Below are positions 13,973-22,201 of a stretch of 26,411 nt of DNA, piece after piece; positions within the stretch are counted from its first letter, which is position 1, and every line of letters begins with the position of its first letter. Position numbers and translations under genes: made by a program. Source of the stretch: an uncultured Rhodospirillales bacterium (GTDB taxonomy: Bacteria; Pseudomonadota; Alphaproteobacteria; Rhodospirillales; 2-02-FULL-58-16). The stretch covers positions 1-26,411 of the forward strand of contig CAJXGZ010000002.1 of the NCBI GenBank assembly GCA_913053795.1. Direction: 5' to 3'. Under the pieces are notes generated by a model. The model was not told the DNA's origin. It ran no database searches and worked only from the letters and a program-made list of their open reading frames with translations.

Positions 13973-14914
13973 TTGAAAAAAAGAATTATGGTGACCGGCG
14001 GCGCCGGCTTTTTGGGCTCTCATCTATGCGAGAGGATTCTCAAGGAAGGCCACGACGTGCTGTGCGTCGATAATTTCTTCACCGGAGCCAAGGACAACAT
14101 CGTTCACCTGATGGATGCGCCGCATTTCGAACTGATGCGCCATGACGTAACCTTTCCCCTTTATGTGGAGGTGGACGAGATTTACAATCTGGCCTGTCCC
14201 GCCTCGCCCATTCACTACCAATTCGATCCCGTGCAGACCACCAAGACCAGCGTCCACGGCGCCATCAACATGCTGGGGCTGGCCAAGCGCGTGCACGCGC
14301 GGATTCTGCAGGCTTCGACCAGCGAGATATATGGCGACCCGACGGAGCATCCCCAACGCGAGTCCTACTGTGGAAACGTCAATACGTTGGGCCCGCGTGC
14401 TTGTTATGACGAGGGCAAACGCGTGGCTGAGACGCTGATGATGGGCTACCACCGTCAGAACGAAGTGGACACGCGGATCGTGCGGATTTTCAACACCTAT
14501 GGCCCGCACATGCTGCCCGACGATGGCCGTGTGGTGTCGAATTTCATCGTCCAGGCCCTGAAAAACAAGCCGATCACCCTTTACGGCGGCGGCTTGCAGA
14601 CCCGGTCGTTTTGCTATGTGGACGACCTGACCGACGGCCTGATCCGCCTGATGGAAGCCGCCGATGATGTCACCGGGCCGGTAAATTTGGGCAACCCGTC
14701 GGAATTCACCATCCGGGCGCTGGCCGAAAAGATCATTGCCATGACCGGCGCCAGATCGCCGCTCGAAGACCGTCCCCTGCCGGCGGACGATCCGGCCAGA
14801 CGCCGGCCGGACATCACGTTGGCCCAAAGCGCCCTCGGCTGGACGCCCAAGGTGGCCCTGGAAGACGGCCTGCAAAAAACGATCGCTTATTTCAAAAACG
14901 TGCTGAAAACCTGA
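13973..14914 (+). CDS. UDP-glucuronate decarboxylase (UDP-xylose synthase)
   Basis: This 313-residue short-chain dehydrogenase of the UXS type oxidises and decarboxylates UDP-glucuronate to UDP-xylose. The NAD site is GGAGFLG at 9-15. CPASPIHYQ at 75-83 with DPVQTTKTSV is the hallmark separating UXS from ordinary epimerases. The catalytic residues are S/T and E in STSEIYGDP (115-123) and Y145-xxx-K149 in CYDEGKR. RIFNTYGPHM and TRSFCYVDDL follow as in the family. TTG 13973 is the start, with AAGGAG 7 bases upstream. It is cytoplasmic and likely supplies a pentose donor for the polysaccharide genes to the right, although it is transcribed towards them and converges with the next gene. Confidence 0.93.
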   Translation: MKKRIMVTGGAGFLGSHLCERILKEGHDVLCVDNFFTGAKDNIVHLMDAPHFELMRHDVTFPLYVEVDEIYNLACPASPIHYQFDPVQTTKTSVHGAINMLGLAKRVHARILQASTSEIYGDPTEHPQRESYCGNVNTLGPRACYDEGKRVAETLMMGYHRQNEVDTRIVRIFNTYGPHMLPDDGRVVSNFIVQALKNKPITLYGGGLQTRSFCYVDDLTDGLIRLMEAADDVTGPVNLGNPSEFTIRALAEKIIAMTGARSPLEDRPLPADDPARRRPDITLAQSALGWTPKVALEDGLQKTIAYFKNVLKT

Positions 14915-14921
14915 ACGCCGC

Positions 14922-15242
14922 TTATTTATATGCCTGGCTGGCGATTTCAAGCATCTGTTCGGCGCCGTTTAATTCAAGCGGCGTCATGGCCCGGCAAAGC
15001 TCCCGGGAACAGGCCTCGGCGCAGGGCAGATGGCGGTTTGCCGATAAACATTGAACCAGCGGCATCAGCCGATAAAGCCCGTCGTCGGTTTTACTTTCTT
15101 CTTTTTTCAGCAAGCCGGAAAACATGATATCGCGGGCCCCGATCATGCGCCGGCGGCATGAAGGCTGCATCAGGTGTTCGTTGTAAGGATTCCCAAGACG
15201 TGGATTATGAAGCGAAAACTGCTGACGATTAAAGGGCAACAT
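14922..15242 (-). CDS. Small cysteine-containing protein of unknown function
   Basis: This is a 106-residue protein not assignable to a family. It is basic in its first half (PSCRRRMIGARDIMFSGLLKK) and has a cysteine cluster C65, C74, C78, C83 with spacing C-x8-C-x3-C-x4-C, plus C29. That pattern could bind a metal or form disulphides, but there is no signal peptide. Coding is supported by a good Shine-Dalgarno (GGGAG, 8 bases before ATG 15242), a plausible promoter at 15276-15303 and a tight convergent junction, 7 bp, with the decarboxylase gene. It lies alone between the polysaccharide operon and the decarboxylase. The asparagine synthase gene upstream ends 120 bp away. Confidence 0.72.
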   Translation of the reverse strand: MLPFNRQQFSLHNPRLGNPYNEHLMQPSCRRRMIGARDIMFSGLLKKEESKTDDGLYRLMPLVQCLSANRHLPCAEACSRELCRAMTPLELNGAEQMLEIASQAYK

Positions 15243-15275
15243 GGCCTAACTCCCTAGGTTGCCCCCCCGCTTCCG

Positions 15276-15303
15276 ATGATATATCCGGCCCGATTAAATG
15301 CAA
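15276..15303 (-). promoter_or_regulatory. Possible promoter for the small cysteine protein
   Basis: Minus-strand TTGCAT (15303-15298) and TATCAT (15281-15276) are separated by 16 bp. A start near 15269 would give a leader of about 27 bases. The match is moderate, and the whole 15243-15361 gap is A+T-rich, so chance matches are possible. Confidence 0.4.
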
Positions 15304-15361
15304 CCGCTCTATCCGTTAAATTCAACCATTTTATCCACAGAAAAATAATATTACGTCAGTA

Positions 15362-17227
15362 TCACCGACCTAAAACCGGCAGCCCGTCTTTCCACTGCGC
15401 CCTGTAAACCGTCTTCGCCCAGCCGCGAAAGCCCCGTTCGGCGGCCCCATTATTGCCGGTGCTTTCGCCGCCGCTCAGCATCCATTTGCGCACCGGCACC
15501 TGGAAGCCGGTTTTGGGCCGATTGAGAACGCCGTCGGGAAGTGGCCTGGCCGGTGTCGCGGCCATCGCCGACTTTGACGGCCCGGCGCCGGTGGCAATTG
15601 CCGGGGCCAGCCGGCGAAAAAGATGTTCATCGACCAGGGGAACGCGAATTTCCAGGCCGTGCGCCATTCCCGCCCAGTCGGAATCCCGCAACAGCTGGTT
15701 TTGCATGTACCAGGAAATTTCCAGGGCCGACATTTTGGCTGCCGTCGCCGCCGGCGGCCCGGCGGTGCGGTCGAGCCGGATCAGGGGTTGCAGGGCTTCC
15801 AGGCCGTCGGCGGCCATTTCGGGGCCGAGAAGACCGGCCAGTTCCCAGGGCATGAAAATCCCCCGGCGCAGCAGATAAGCACCCCCCCAGCCGCCGCCCA
15901 GTTCCAGCAACCCGGCCCATTTGGGCGACAGCGCCCGGGCGATGCCGGGCAGACGGAACAGCGGCGCGGTGGCCGCCCGCAGTCGGCGGCCGAAACGTCC
16001 AAGCCCCGGCACGGCGCCCAGCACCCTGACCATTCTGGGAATATCGGCGAAAGTGTCGTAGCCGCCGAACAGCTCGTCCCCGCCGTCGCCGGACAGGCTG
16101 ACCGTCACATGGCGGCGGGTCATCTCCGATACGAGAAAGGTCGGGATCTGCGAGGAATCCGCGAACGGTTCATCGAACAGTTCCGGCAGCCTCGGGATCA
16201 CCTGCATCGCCTCCTGGGGCGTCACATAGAGTTCCGTGTGCTCCGTCCCCAGATGGGCGGCCACCGCCTTGGCATAATGCGCCTCGTTGAATTCGGCCTC
16301 ATGGAAACCGATCGAGAAGGTCCGCACCGGCACCCGGCATTCCTGCTGCATCAGCGCAACCACCATCGAGGAATCGACCCCTCCGGAGAGGAATGCCCCG
16401 ACCGGAACGTCCGCCTCCATGCGCAGGCGCACCGCATCGCGCAGCAGGGCCTCGAGCCCATCGGCCGCCTCCTGCGCGGTACCGCGGAAGGGCTCTCGCA
16501 CACCGGCTTCCGCGACCGCCCGGGCACTCCAATACGCCGCCGTCCGAACGCCTTCCGGCTTGTCCGCCGCGGCGGCCGGCACCGTCAACCAGTGGCCCGG
16601 CAGCAGCTTGTGGATCCCCTGATAGATCGAATGGGGCGCGGGAATGTAATTGTGGCGCAGGAGCAAAGTCAACGCACCGCGGTCCACCTCACCACGCCAG
16701 CGCGGGTGCGCGCGTAGCGCCTTGATCTCGGAGGCGAACACGAAGTCGCCACCGACCCACCCGTAATAGAGCGGCTTCTCTCCCAGCCGGTCCCGAGCCA
16801 GGTGCAACGTACGATCGCGGCGATCCCACAGGGCGAAGGCGAACATGCCGTTGAGGCGGTTCAATGTTTCGGCTACGCCATAGCAGGCGCAGGCGTTAAG
16901 CAGGACCTCGGTGTCCGATAAGCCCCTAAAGCGCACGCCGCGGCCTTCAAGGCCGGCGCGCATTTCCTCCATATCGTATATCTCGCCGTTGTAGACCAGA
17001 ACGTAGCGTTCATCGAAACTCAACATGGGCTGGCGTCCGGCGTCGGACAAATCCCGCACCGACAAGCGGCTGTGGGCCAGCGCGACGCCCGCCTCGGCGT
17101 CGGTCCAGACGCCGGAATCGTCCGGTCCGCGATGGTCAAGGGACTTCGCCATGTCCCCGGCCAGGACGTTCAGATTTTTAGAGGGCGTTTCAGCGCGAAG
17201 ATCAATAAAACCGGCGACGCCGCACAC
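15362..17227 (-). CDS. asnB: Asparagine synthase (glutamine-hydrolysing)
   Basis: This 621-residue class II amidotransferase has nucleophile C2 (MCGVAGFID), LDHRGPDD at 30-37, the glutaminase sites YNGEIYD at 79-85 and SDTEVLL, and the synthetase PP-loop SGGVDSS at 281-287. GDGGDELFGGYD and the NRPKTGFQVPVRKWM tail are also present. It makes asparagine or, in polysaccharide loci, amidates a carboxylated sugar or related acceptor. The GTG start at 17227 has AGGAG 9 bases upstream and lies 3 bp after the GT2 stop, so it ends the glycan operon. Sampled 60-base lines of the 3' half reach about 73-75% G+C, against about 58% in the neighbouring GT2 gene, which suggests a different origin. asnB is used in the family sense. 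Confidence 0.92.
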   Translation of the reverse strand: MCGVAGFIDLRAETPSKNLNVLAGDMAKSLDHRGPDDSGVWTDAEAGVALAHSRLSVRDLSDAGRQPMLSFDERYVLVYNGEIYDMEEMRAGLEGRGVRFRGLSDTEVLLNACACYGVAETLNRLNGMFAFALWDRRDRTLHLARDRLGEKPLYYGWVGGDFVFASEIKALRAHPRWRGEVDRGALTLLLRHNYIPAPHSIYQGIHKLLPGHWLTVPAAAADKPEGVRTAAYWSARAVAEAGVREPFRGTAQEAADGLEALLRDAVRLRMEADVPVGAFLSGGVDSSMVVALMQQECRVPVRTFSIGFHEAEFNEAHYAKAVAAHLGTEHTELYVTPQEAMQVIPRLPELFDEPFADSSQIPTFLVSEMTRRHVTVSLSGDGGDELFGGYDTFADIPRMVRVLGAVPGLGRFGRRLRAATAPLFRLPGIARALSPKWAGLLELGGGWGGAYLLRRGIFMPWELAGLLGPEMAADGLEALQPLIRLDRTAGPPAATAAKMSALEISWYMQNQLLRDSDWAGMAHGLEIRVPLVDEHLFRRLAPAIATGAGPSKSAMAATPARPLPDGVLNRPKTGFQVPVRKWMLSGGESTGNNGAAERGFRGWAKTVYRAQWKDGLPVLGR

Positions 17228-17230
17228 GGC

Positions 17231-18085
17231 TTAAGACTCCTCCGCCCTGTCCGCCCGCGCCGACGCCGAGCGCCCCTGTAGACGCGCGAACAGCAAATTG
17301 AAAAGGCTTGAGGGCAGGACCCGGTGGGCGGCCAGCATCCCCATCAGCATCCAAGCCGGATAGGCGAACGCCTCATCGCGCCATTCCTTGCGCGCCGCCA
17401 GCAGCGCGCCGAGGCGGTACAACTCGGGATGGCGGCGCTGTATGTCGCGCCAAAGCTGGGAATGCAGGCGCGCGGAAACGGTCTGAAGCATGCCCCTTGA
17501 GCCGACCTTGTAGACGAACAGCGGCGCGCGCATGGCCACCCCATGGAACCCGTGGGCGCCGAGGCGAATATTGAATTCCCAGTCTTCGTAACCCTTGGTC
17601 ATGGCCTCGTCATAACCGCCGACGCTTTGCCAGGCCCCGCGGCGCAGAAGCATGCAGTAGGGAAGCTGGTTGAGGAAAAGCTGGGTGAAGAAGTTATAGT
17701 CCTTGGCCAGCGTCCCCTGTTTATCCCCGGTCATGCGCAGATAAGGAAAGGCGAACGCCTTTTCAGGGTTGGCGTCCAAGGTCTCCACCATCTTTTCCAA
17801 GAAAGCCGGTTCAAGCAGGTCGTCGCAATCCAGCGGCAACAGCAGGTTGGCCGACGCCGCCGTCATGCCGGCGTTGCGGGCCGCGGGCAGACCCTTGTTT
17901 TCCTGGCGCACCAGGCGCGCGCCGTCCAATTCCTCCAGCACCTTCAGGGTATGGGGGTCGTCGGAGCCGTCGTCGGCGATGATGATCTCGAAATCACCGT
18001 AGGATTGCTCCTTCAGGGACTGGAGCGCCCCTGGCAGGAAGGCTCCGCCGTTGTAGCAGGGGATGACGACGCTGACCCGGGGCAT
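17231..18085 (-). CDS. Glycosyltransferase family 2
   Basis: This 284-residue GT-A-fold transferase uses a nucleotide-sugar donor on the cytoplasmic side. It opens with VSVVIPCYNGGAFLPGAL, then IIIADDGSDDPHT at about 35-47, the DxD metal site D86-C-D88 in LPLDCDDL, and the catalytic-base motif E167-D168 in KGYEDWEFNIRLG. The C-terminal 100 residues are less conserved and carry no clear membrane helix beyond a short hydrophobic AYPAWMLMGMLAA stretch. It starts 1 bp after the preceding GT4 stop. Donor and acceptor sugars cannot be deduced. Confidence 0.9.
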   Translation of the reverse strand: MPRVSVVIPCYNGGAFLPGALQSLKEQSYGDFEIIIADDGSDDPHTLKVLEELDGARLVRQENKGLPAARNAGMTAASANLLLPLDCDDLLEPAFLEKMVETLDANPEKAFAFPYLRMTGDKQGTLAKDYNFFTQLFLNQLPYCMLLRRGAWQSVGGYDEAMTKGYEDWEFNIRLGAHGFHGVAMRAPLFVYKVGSRGMLQTVSARLHSQLWRDIQRRHPELYRLGALLAARKEWRDEAFAYPAWMLMGMLAAHRVLPSSLFNLLFARLQGRSASARADRAEES

Positions 18086-18086
18086 A

Positions 18087-19199
18087 TCAGGCGGCTCTCT
18101 TTTTTAGCAAGCTATTGAACACTTGGCGGTGACGCTCCAGCCAAGGGGCAATGTGGAAGCGCTCTACGGCGCGGGCGCGGGCGGCGGCGGCGAAGGACGC
18201 GTGGTTTTCGGCGACCTTCAGCATGCCTTCGGCCACGGCCTCGGCGGACGGCGTCAATTGCTCCTCCCAGCTTTCACCGGTTTCCAGGGCGACGCCCCCT
18301 TCCTCGCCCACCAACTCGGGAACGCCGCCGCTTTTGGCGTAGACCACGGGCAGGCCCGAGGCCATGGCCTCGATCACCGAAGACGGACAGGCGTCGTTAT
18401 GGTTGGTCATGATATAGGCGTCGGCGGAAGCGAACAGAGCGGGCGCCTGTTGCTGGCTGTAGGGACCGTGGAAACTGACGAACTCCGCCATGCCGGCGGC
18501 GGCGGCCATGGCCAGGGGATCGATGGCCCCGGCCACCACAAGGCGCGCGTCCAGCCCCTGCTTTCGAGCGCCCGCCACCCCCCGCGCGCTGGTTTCGATA
18601 CGGTAGGCTTGATGGGCCTGGACCTTTCCCGCCAGCAGGAAGATGAAGGGACCGCCTTCGGTGCGCGCCCCGTTCAAGGGCTTGAAGCGCGAAGTGTCCA
18701 CGGCGTTGTGCAATACTTCGCTCGCTCCGTCTCGCGCCCCGGAGCGCGCGCCGAGGAATTTCTCGGCGGAGCGGCGGCAGAATTCGCTCTGATGAAAGAC
18801 ATAATCGGCCAAGTGGTATTGCTCCGCCATGCGGCGGTTCTCGGCCTCCCAGTCCCCGGCGCACCAGGCCGGATAGAACGCCCCGTCCTGATTGCCGACG
18901 ATAGGGACGCCCCGGGCCTTTAACCGGCGCAAGGCGGACGGCGGCAAATAGGGGGCGTTGCTCAACACGTAGACCAGATTGTAGGACCATGAGCGCTCGG
19001 GAAAGGCCTCGTTCAGTTTCTTGATCTTGACCTTGGGGCCGCCCTCATCGCCGGCCCGGGCGCCGCCGTAATAAAGCTTGGGCGCCAAGCCGCCGCCCGA
19101 GGAGAAAGCGCTGAGGCGTTCATGGACGCCGAGGCCCAAGCGATAGGCCCGGCGGGCCAATCCCTTGACCAGCGGATCGCGAAGGCCCTTTTCCATCAT
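18087..19199 (-). CDS. Glycosyltransferase family 4
   Basis: This is a 370-residue GT-B enzyme. The C-terminal donor domain holds FIFLLAGKVQAHQAYR at about 210-225, FHGPYSQQQAPALFASADAYI, and the GT4 motif ACPSSVIEAMASGLPVVYAKSG, where the conserved Glu is in IEAMASG. The N-terminal domain has VLHNAVDTSRFKP, the usual interdomain segment. I start it at ATG 19199, which overlaps the YdcF-like gene by ATGA; the longer reading from 19256 is inside that gene. A retaining transferase adding a sugar to a lipid-linked glycan is most likely. Confidence 0.88.
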   Translation of the reverse strand: MMEKGLRDPLVKGLARRAYRLGLGVHERLSAFSSGGGLAPKLYYGGARAGDEGGPKVKIKKLNEAFPERSWSYNLVYVLSNAPYLPPSALRRLKARGVPIVGNQDGAFYPAWCAGDWEAENRRMAEQYHLADYVFHQSEFCRRSAEKFLGARSGARDGASEVLHNAVDTSRFKPLNGARTEGGPFIFLLAGKVQAHQAYRIETSARGVAGARKQGLDARLVVAGAIDPLAMAAAAGMAEFVSFHGPYSQQQAPALFASADAYIMTNHNDACPSSVIEAMASGLPVVYAKSGGVPELVGEEGGVALETGESWEEQLTPSAEAVAEGMLKVAENHASFAAAARARAVERFHIAPWLERHRQVFNSLLKKRAA

Positions 19200-19969
19200 G
19201 ATTTTCCCAAGTCGGCCACCAGGTTTTTTAGCGAATACCACAAAATTCCATACCACTCGTTAAGCGCAAACGACGACTTGGCCAAACCGCCGGCCGATGG
19301 GAAAAAGTCGTAGATTTCAAAAGGCCGCTCCCCCCTCATCCCGACGGGGGCCGCAACCACCTGAAACCCGATATTCTTGAAAAGATACTCGGCGCGAAGC
19401 ATATGGAAATCGCTGGTGACGAGGACGATGTTCTTTATGTTCTCGCGGGACAATATCTTCATGACGTTCACCGCGCTATCGTCCGTGTCCTTGGACTCCT
19501 CGTCCAACCAGCGCACCGGCGTTTGCATTTCATCCTCAAGCAGTTGGCGCACCGCCTCGGCTTCGCTTTGCGCCGCGCCCCACGGGTTGCCTCCGGCGAC
19601 CAGGATGGGCTTGCCCGTCCGCTTGTGCAAAAAAGCGGCGTAGCGGGCCCGCTGCACGGAAGGCGGCGAAGCGATATTTTTTCCGTATTCCGGCGCCATT
19701 GGGATTAAGCCTCCGGTCAACACGACAATAGCGCCCGAACGCTCCAACGAGGCATTGGGCTCCAACGCCTCATGCTCCAGAAGAGCTTGGTAAAGGGATG
19801 TGGCCACCGCCGGAACGCTTAATAAAATCAACATGGCCGCGGACAGCAGAACCACAGCCGCGCCAGCCCGCGTCCACCGCCTCATAATCAACAATCCGGC
19901 CAAAACTCCAATGATGAGCAAACCGGGCGGCAGCAACAGCGATTTGAGCAGAAGCTTAACGAGTATCAT
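19196..19969 (-). CDS. YdcF/ElyC-like DUF218 membrane protein
   Basis: This 257-residue protein has two N-terminal membrane helices (about 5-28 and 36-57) followed by a DUF218 domain. Signatures are GAIVVLTGGL, RARYAAFLHKRTGKPILVAGG, the acidic EESKDTDDSAVNV and IVLVTSDFHMLRAEYLF. Relatives such as ElyC, SanA and YdcF affect envelope and undecaprenyl-phosphate-related processes; the biochemical reaction is not settled. It lies inside the glycosyltransferase operon with 4-bp ATGA overlaps on both sides. That suggests a job in the same pathway, perhaps handling the lipid carrier at the membrane. Confidence 0.87.
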   Translation of the reverse strand: MILVKLLLKSLLLPPGLLIIGVLAGLLIMRRWTRAGAAVVLLSAAMLILLSVPAVATSLYQALLEHEALEPNASLERSGAIVVLTGGLIPMAPEYGKNIASPPSVQRARYAAFLHKRTGKPILVAGGNPWGAAQSEAEAVRQLLEDEMQTPVRWLDEESKDTDDSAVNVMKILSRENIKNIVLVTSDFHMLRAEYLFKNIGFQVVAAPVGMRGERPFEIYDFFPSAGGLAKSSFALNEWYGILWYSLKNLVADLGKS

Positions 19970-21090
19970 GGCGAGTCCTTGTCTTCCCAGCTAGCTGTTG
20001 TAAGGGCGCCCAAGCGTTTTTTCAATGCGTCCGCCATAACGTCCAAGGCGCAACGTTTTTCAACGGCTTCACGGGCGCGGCGGCCCATTTCAGCCGCCCG
20101 CCCCGGATCGTCCAATAATTTCTCCACGCCCTCCCTCAGTCCCTCCGCCGAGCCGGGCTGAACCAACAGGCAGGTTTCTCCATCGGCCAACACATTGCGG
20201 TCCCACACCCCGGCGATGTCTGAAAACACCACCGCCTTGCCACAGGCCATGGCTTGAAGGCAAGCGCTCTGACCGGCGGGCTGGATGGTCTGGCGAATGG
20301 GAAGGACAACGAAGCGGGCGCCCTGGAAAAGGCGCCTTACCTCCTCGTCGGACAAAACTTGTTTTCTCCAGCCGCCGGCAATGACCTGGATGTTGTTGGG
20401 CGTCGGCGGCATGGGCAGACTTGTGACCACCTTCAGCGGCGGATATTCCGGGCGCCACGCATTGATGAGCGTTTTGTAGTCGCGATTCCAATCGTTGCCG
20501 ACGCTGAAAACGTAATCGCCATCGGCGCCGCTTTCTTGGCCGGGCTTCCAGAATTCCTGATCAATGCCGAACGGCAGATATTCAACATCCTGCTTAGACC
20601 CGAGACTCTCCCTTAGAAAGTCCGCCTCGGGCTTGGACAGAGGCGCCAGGGATGCATGGCGAAGCAATGCCTTATACAAAGCCCGGCGCCATGGCGGAGC
20701 TTTCAATCCCAGAACTCCCATGGAAATAAACAGCGCCCGCGCCTTGAGGCGCCCCTTCGCGCGCAAGAAGGCCAGCGCCAAGCCTTGAGAATTGGTGGTG
20801 GCCACCAGAACATCATAAGCGTTGAGCCGCGACAGAACGTCCGGTTGCGAAAATCTGGCGATGGAATCAGCATTGATCCCGGTCAGCCGAGCCACAACGC
20901 CGCCCGCTATTCTTCCTGTCCAGAAGGAGGGCGGAGGCTTCGCCAATTCCGCTTCCTCGATTAAATCGGCTCCGGCGATTTCCGTGGCCCCGTAGAAAAA
21001 CTCACGCGGTCCGGGATCGGCGGCGGCCAGCCTGTCGCGGCGTCCTCCCTTGAACAGGAAAGCGACTTTTTTTGCGTCACTCCCCGGCAT
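19966..21090 (-). CDS. Glycosyltransferase family 4-like protein
   Basis: A 374-residue GT-B-fold protein. The donor domain includes DYVFSVGNDWNRDYKTLINAW, IQVIAGGWRKQVLSDEEV, RRLFQGARFVVLPIRQ and AGQSACLQAMACGKAVVFSD. In the usual E-x7-E position the second Glu appears as Gln in LQAMACG, so the catalytic or donor-binding detail differs from the neighbours. The preceding FGIDQEFWKPG segment is typical of GT4. ATG 21090 lies within the 3' end of the upstream GT4 (14-bp overlap). The sugar specificity is unknown. Confidence 0.85.
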   Translation of the reverse strand: MPGSDAKKVAFLFKGGRRDRLAAADPGPREFFYGATEIAGADLIEEAELAKPPPSFWTGRIAGGVVARLTGINADSIARFSQPDVLSRLNAYDVLVATTNSQGLALAFLRAKGRLKARALFISMGVLGLKAPPWRRALYKALLRHASLAPLSKPEADFLRESLGSKQDVEYLPFGIDQEFWKPGQESGADGDYVFSVGNDWNRDYKTLINAWRPEYPPLKVVTSLPMPPTPNNIQVIAGGWRKQVLSDEEVRRLFQGARFVVLPIRQTIQPAGQSACLQAMACGKAVVFSDIAGVWDRNVLADGETCLLVQPGSAEGLREGVEKLLDDPGRAAEMGRRAREAVEKRCALDVMADALKKRLGALTTASWEDKDSP

Positions 21091-22201
21091 TGATCAAGTC
21101 CTTGTAAACCTTGTCGTAGAGATGAAGCGCGGCCTCGTTCCAATCATAACGTTCCGCCTGGGCGCGGCCTTTTGCTTTAAAAGCCTCCGCCAGTTCCGAA
21201 TCGGACAGCAGTTCAGCGGCCCGTTTAACGATTCCCTCCACGTCGTCCACCTCCGCCAGGGCGCCGTTTTCGCCGTCGGTAATGACGTCTTCGGCCATGC
21301 CCACGCGCGTGGACACTATGGGCGCGCCGCTCGCCATGCTTTCGAGAAGGGCTTTAGGGCCTCCTTCCTCACGGGAAGTCACCAGATAAACATCCAGCGC
21401 CCGATAGCATTCGGCGACGCTAGGGTAGTCTTCGAGAAAGATGTGGCGGTAGGGAACGCCGTGCTTTTCAAGTCCGCGCATAACGTAGCCCCGCGCCGGA
21501 CCCGTCAGCAAAGCGAAGACCGGAAAGTTCCGCGCCAAGCGCACCGCCGCTTCAACGAAAACATCCGGCCCCTTGATCAGTTTGGGCTCCAGGCCTTGCC
21601 CCCAGCCGACGCCGTCCTTCTGGAACGAGCCGATGCACAGCGAATCCTTCGGAACGCCCAGGCGCGCCCTGACCTCCTGTCTTTCTTCCCCGTTCGGCGG
21701 ATGGAACAGGGCGGTGTCGACGCCTAAAGGCGAGCGGACCAGCTTGTCCGGCGGCACGCCCCATTCCAGCAACCTCCGCTCAACTGGCGAGGCCGCCGTC
21801 ACTACTCTGTCCAAGCGATGCAGGCTGGAAAGAAATTCATCAATGTGACGCGCCATTTCGGGGCCGTCCTCGCGCTTGCCGTGGTAGTAGGTGACAACCG
21901 TCCGGTTGGACCGGGAAAAGAACTCGGACCACAACCCCCAAATGAACTGGGAGCCGAAATGGGCGATGCGGTTAAAAATCTTTTCCGGGTTGGCGGAAAT
22001 CGAGACGGAGCCGGGATGACGCGCCTCAATCCCTTTTTTGTAATAATGCCCGTCCCATTTGATGGACCAGTCGGCTTTCTCGATCACGTAGGCGATGGGC
22101 GGCGGGGCGGAGCGATAAATCCCCGCCTCATGCAAGGCGCCGTAGCCGGCGCAAAGGGAGCGCCGCGCAATCTTGGCCAGGGTGGATTTCAAAGGCGTCA
22201 T
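21077..22201 (-). CDS. Glycosyltransferase family 4
   Basis: A 374-residue GT4 with SPLGVDTALFHPPNGEERQ, a donor-domain opening SLCIGSFQKDGVGWGQG, KGPDVFVEAAVRLAR, and the E-x7-E segment EEGGPKALLESMASGAPIVSTRVG. The tail AERYDWNEAALHLYDKVY is typical. The acceptor side carries VTYYHGKREDGPEMARH near residue 104. The start is either ATG 22201 (TGATG, 1-bp overlap with the upstream stop) or GTG 22204 (GTGA overlap); one codon separates them. Confidence 0.9.
   Translation of the reverse strand: MTPLKSTLAKIARRSLCAGYGALHEAGIYRSAPPPIAYVIEKADWSIKWDGHYYKKGIEARHPGSVSISANPEKIFNRIAHFGSQFIWGLWSEFFSRSNRTVVTYYHGKREDGPEMARHIDEFLSSLHRLDRVVTAASPVERRLLEWGVPPDKLVRSPLGVDTALFHPPNGEERQEVRARLGVPKDSLCIGSFQKDGVGWGQGLEPKLIKGPDVFVEAAVRLARNFPVFALLTGPARGYVMRGLEKHGVPYRHIFLEDYPSVAECYRALDVYLVTSREEGGPKALLESMASGAPIVSTRVGMAEDVITDGENGALAEVDDVEGIVKRAAELLSDSELAEAFKAKGRAQAERYDWNEAALHLYDKVYKDLINAGE

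Noticed and set aside
14024..14950. Minus-strand open frame (308 codons) opposite the UDP-glucuronate decarboxylase
   Set aside because: It is fully antisense to a gene with intact catalytic motifs and shows no recognisable domain.
15623..16717. Plus-strand open frame (364 codons) opposite asparagine synthase
   Set aside because: Antisense frame in very GC-rich DNA, arginine/proline-rich, no motif; asnB on the other strand is certain.
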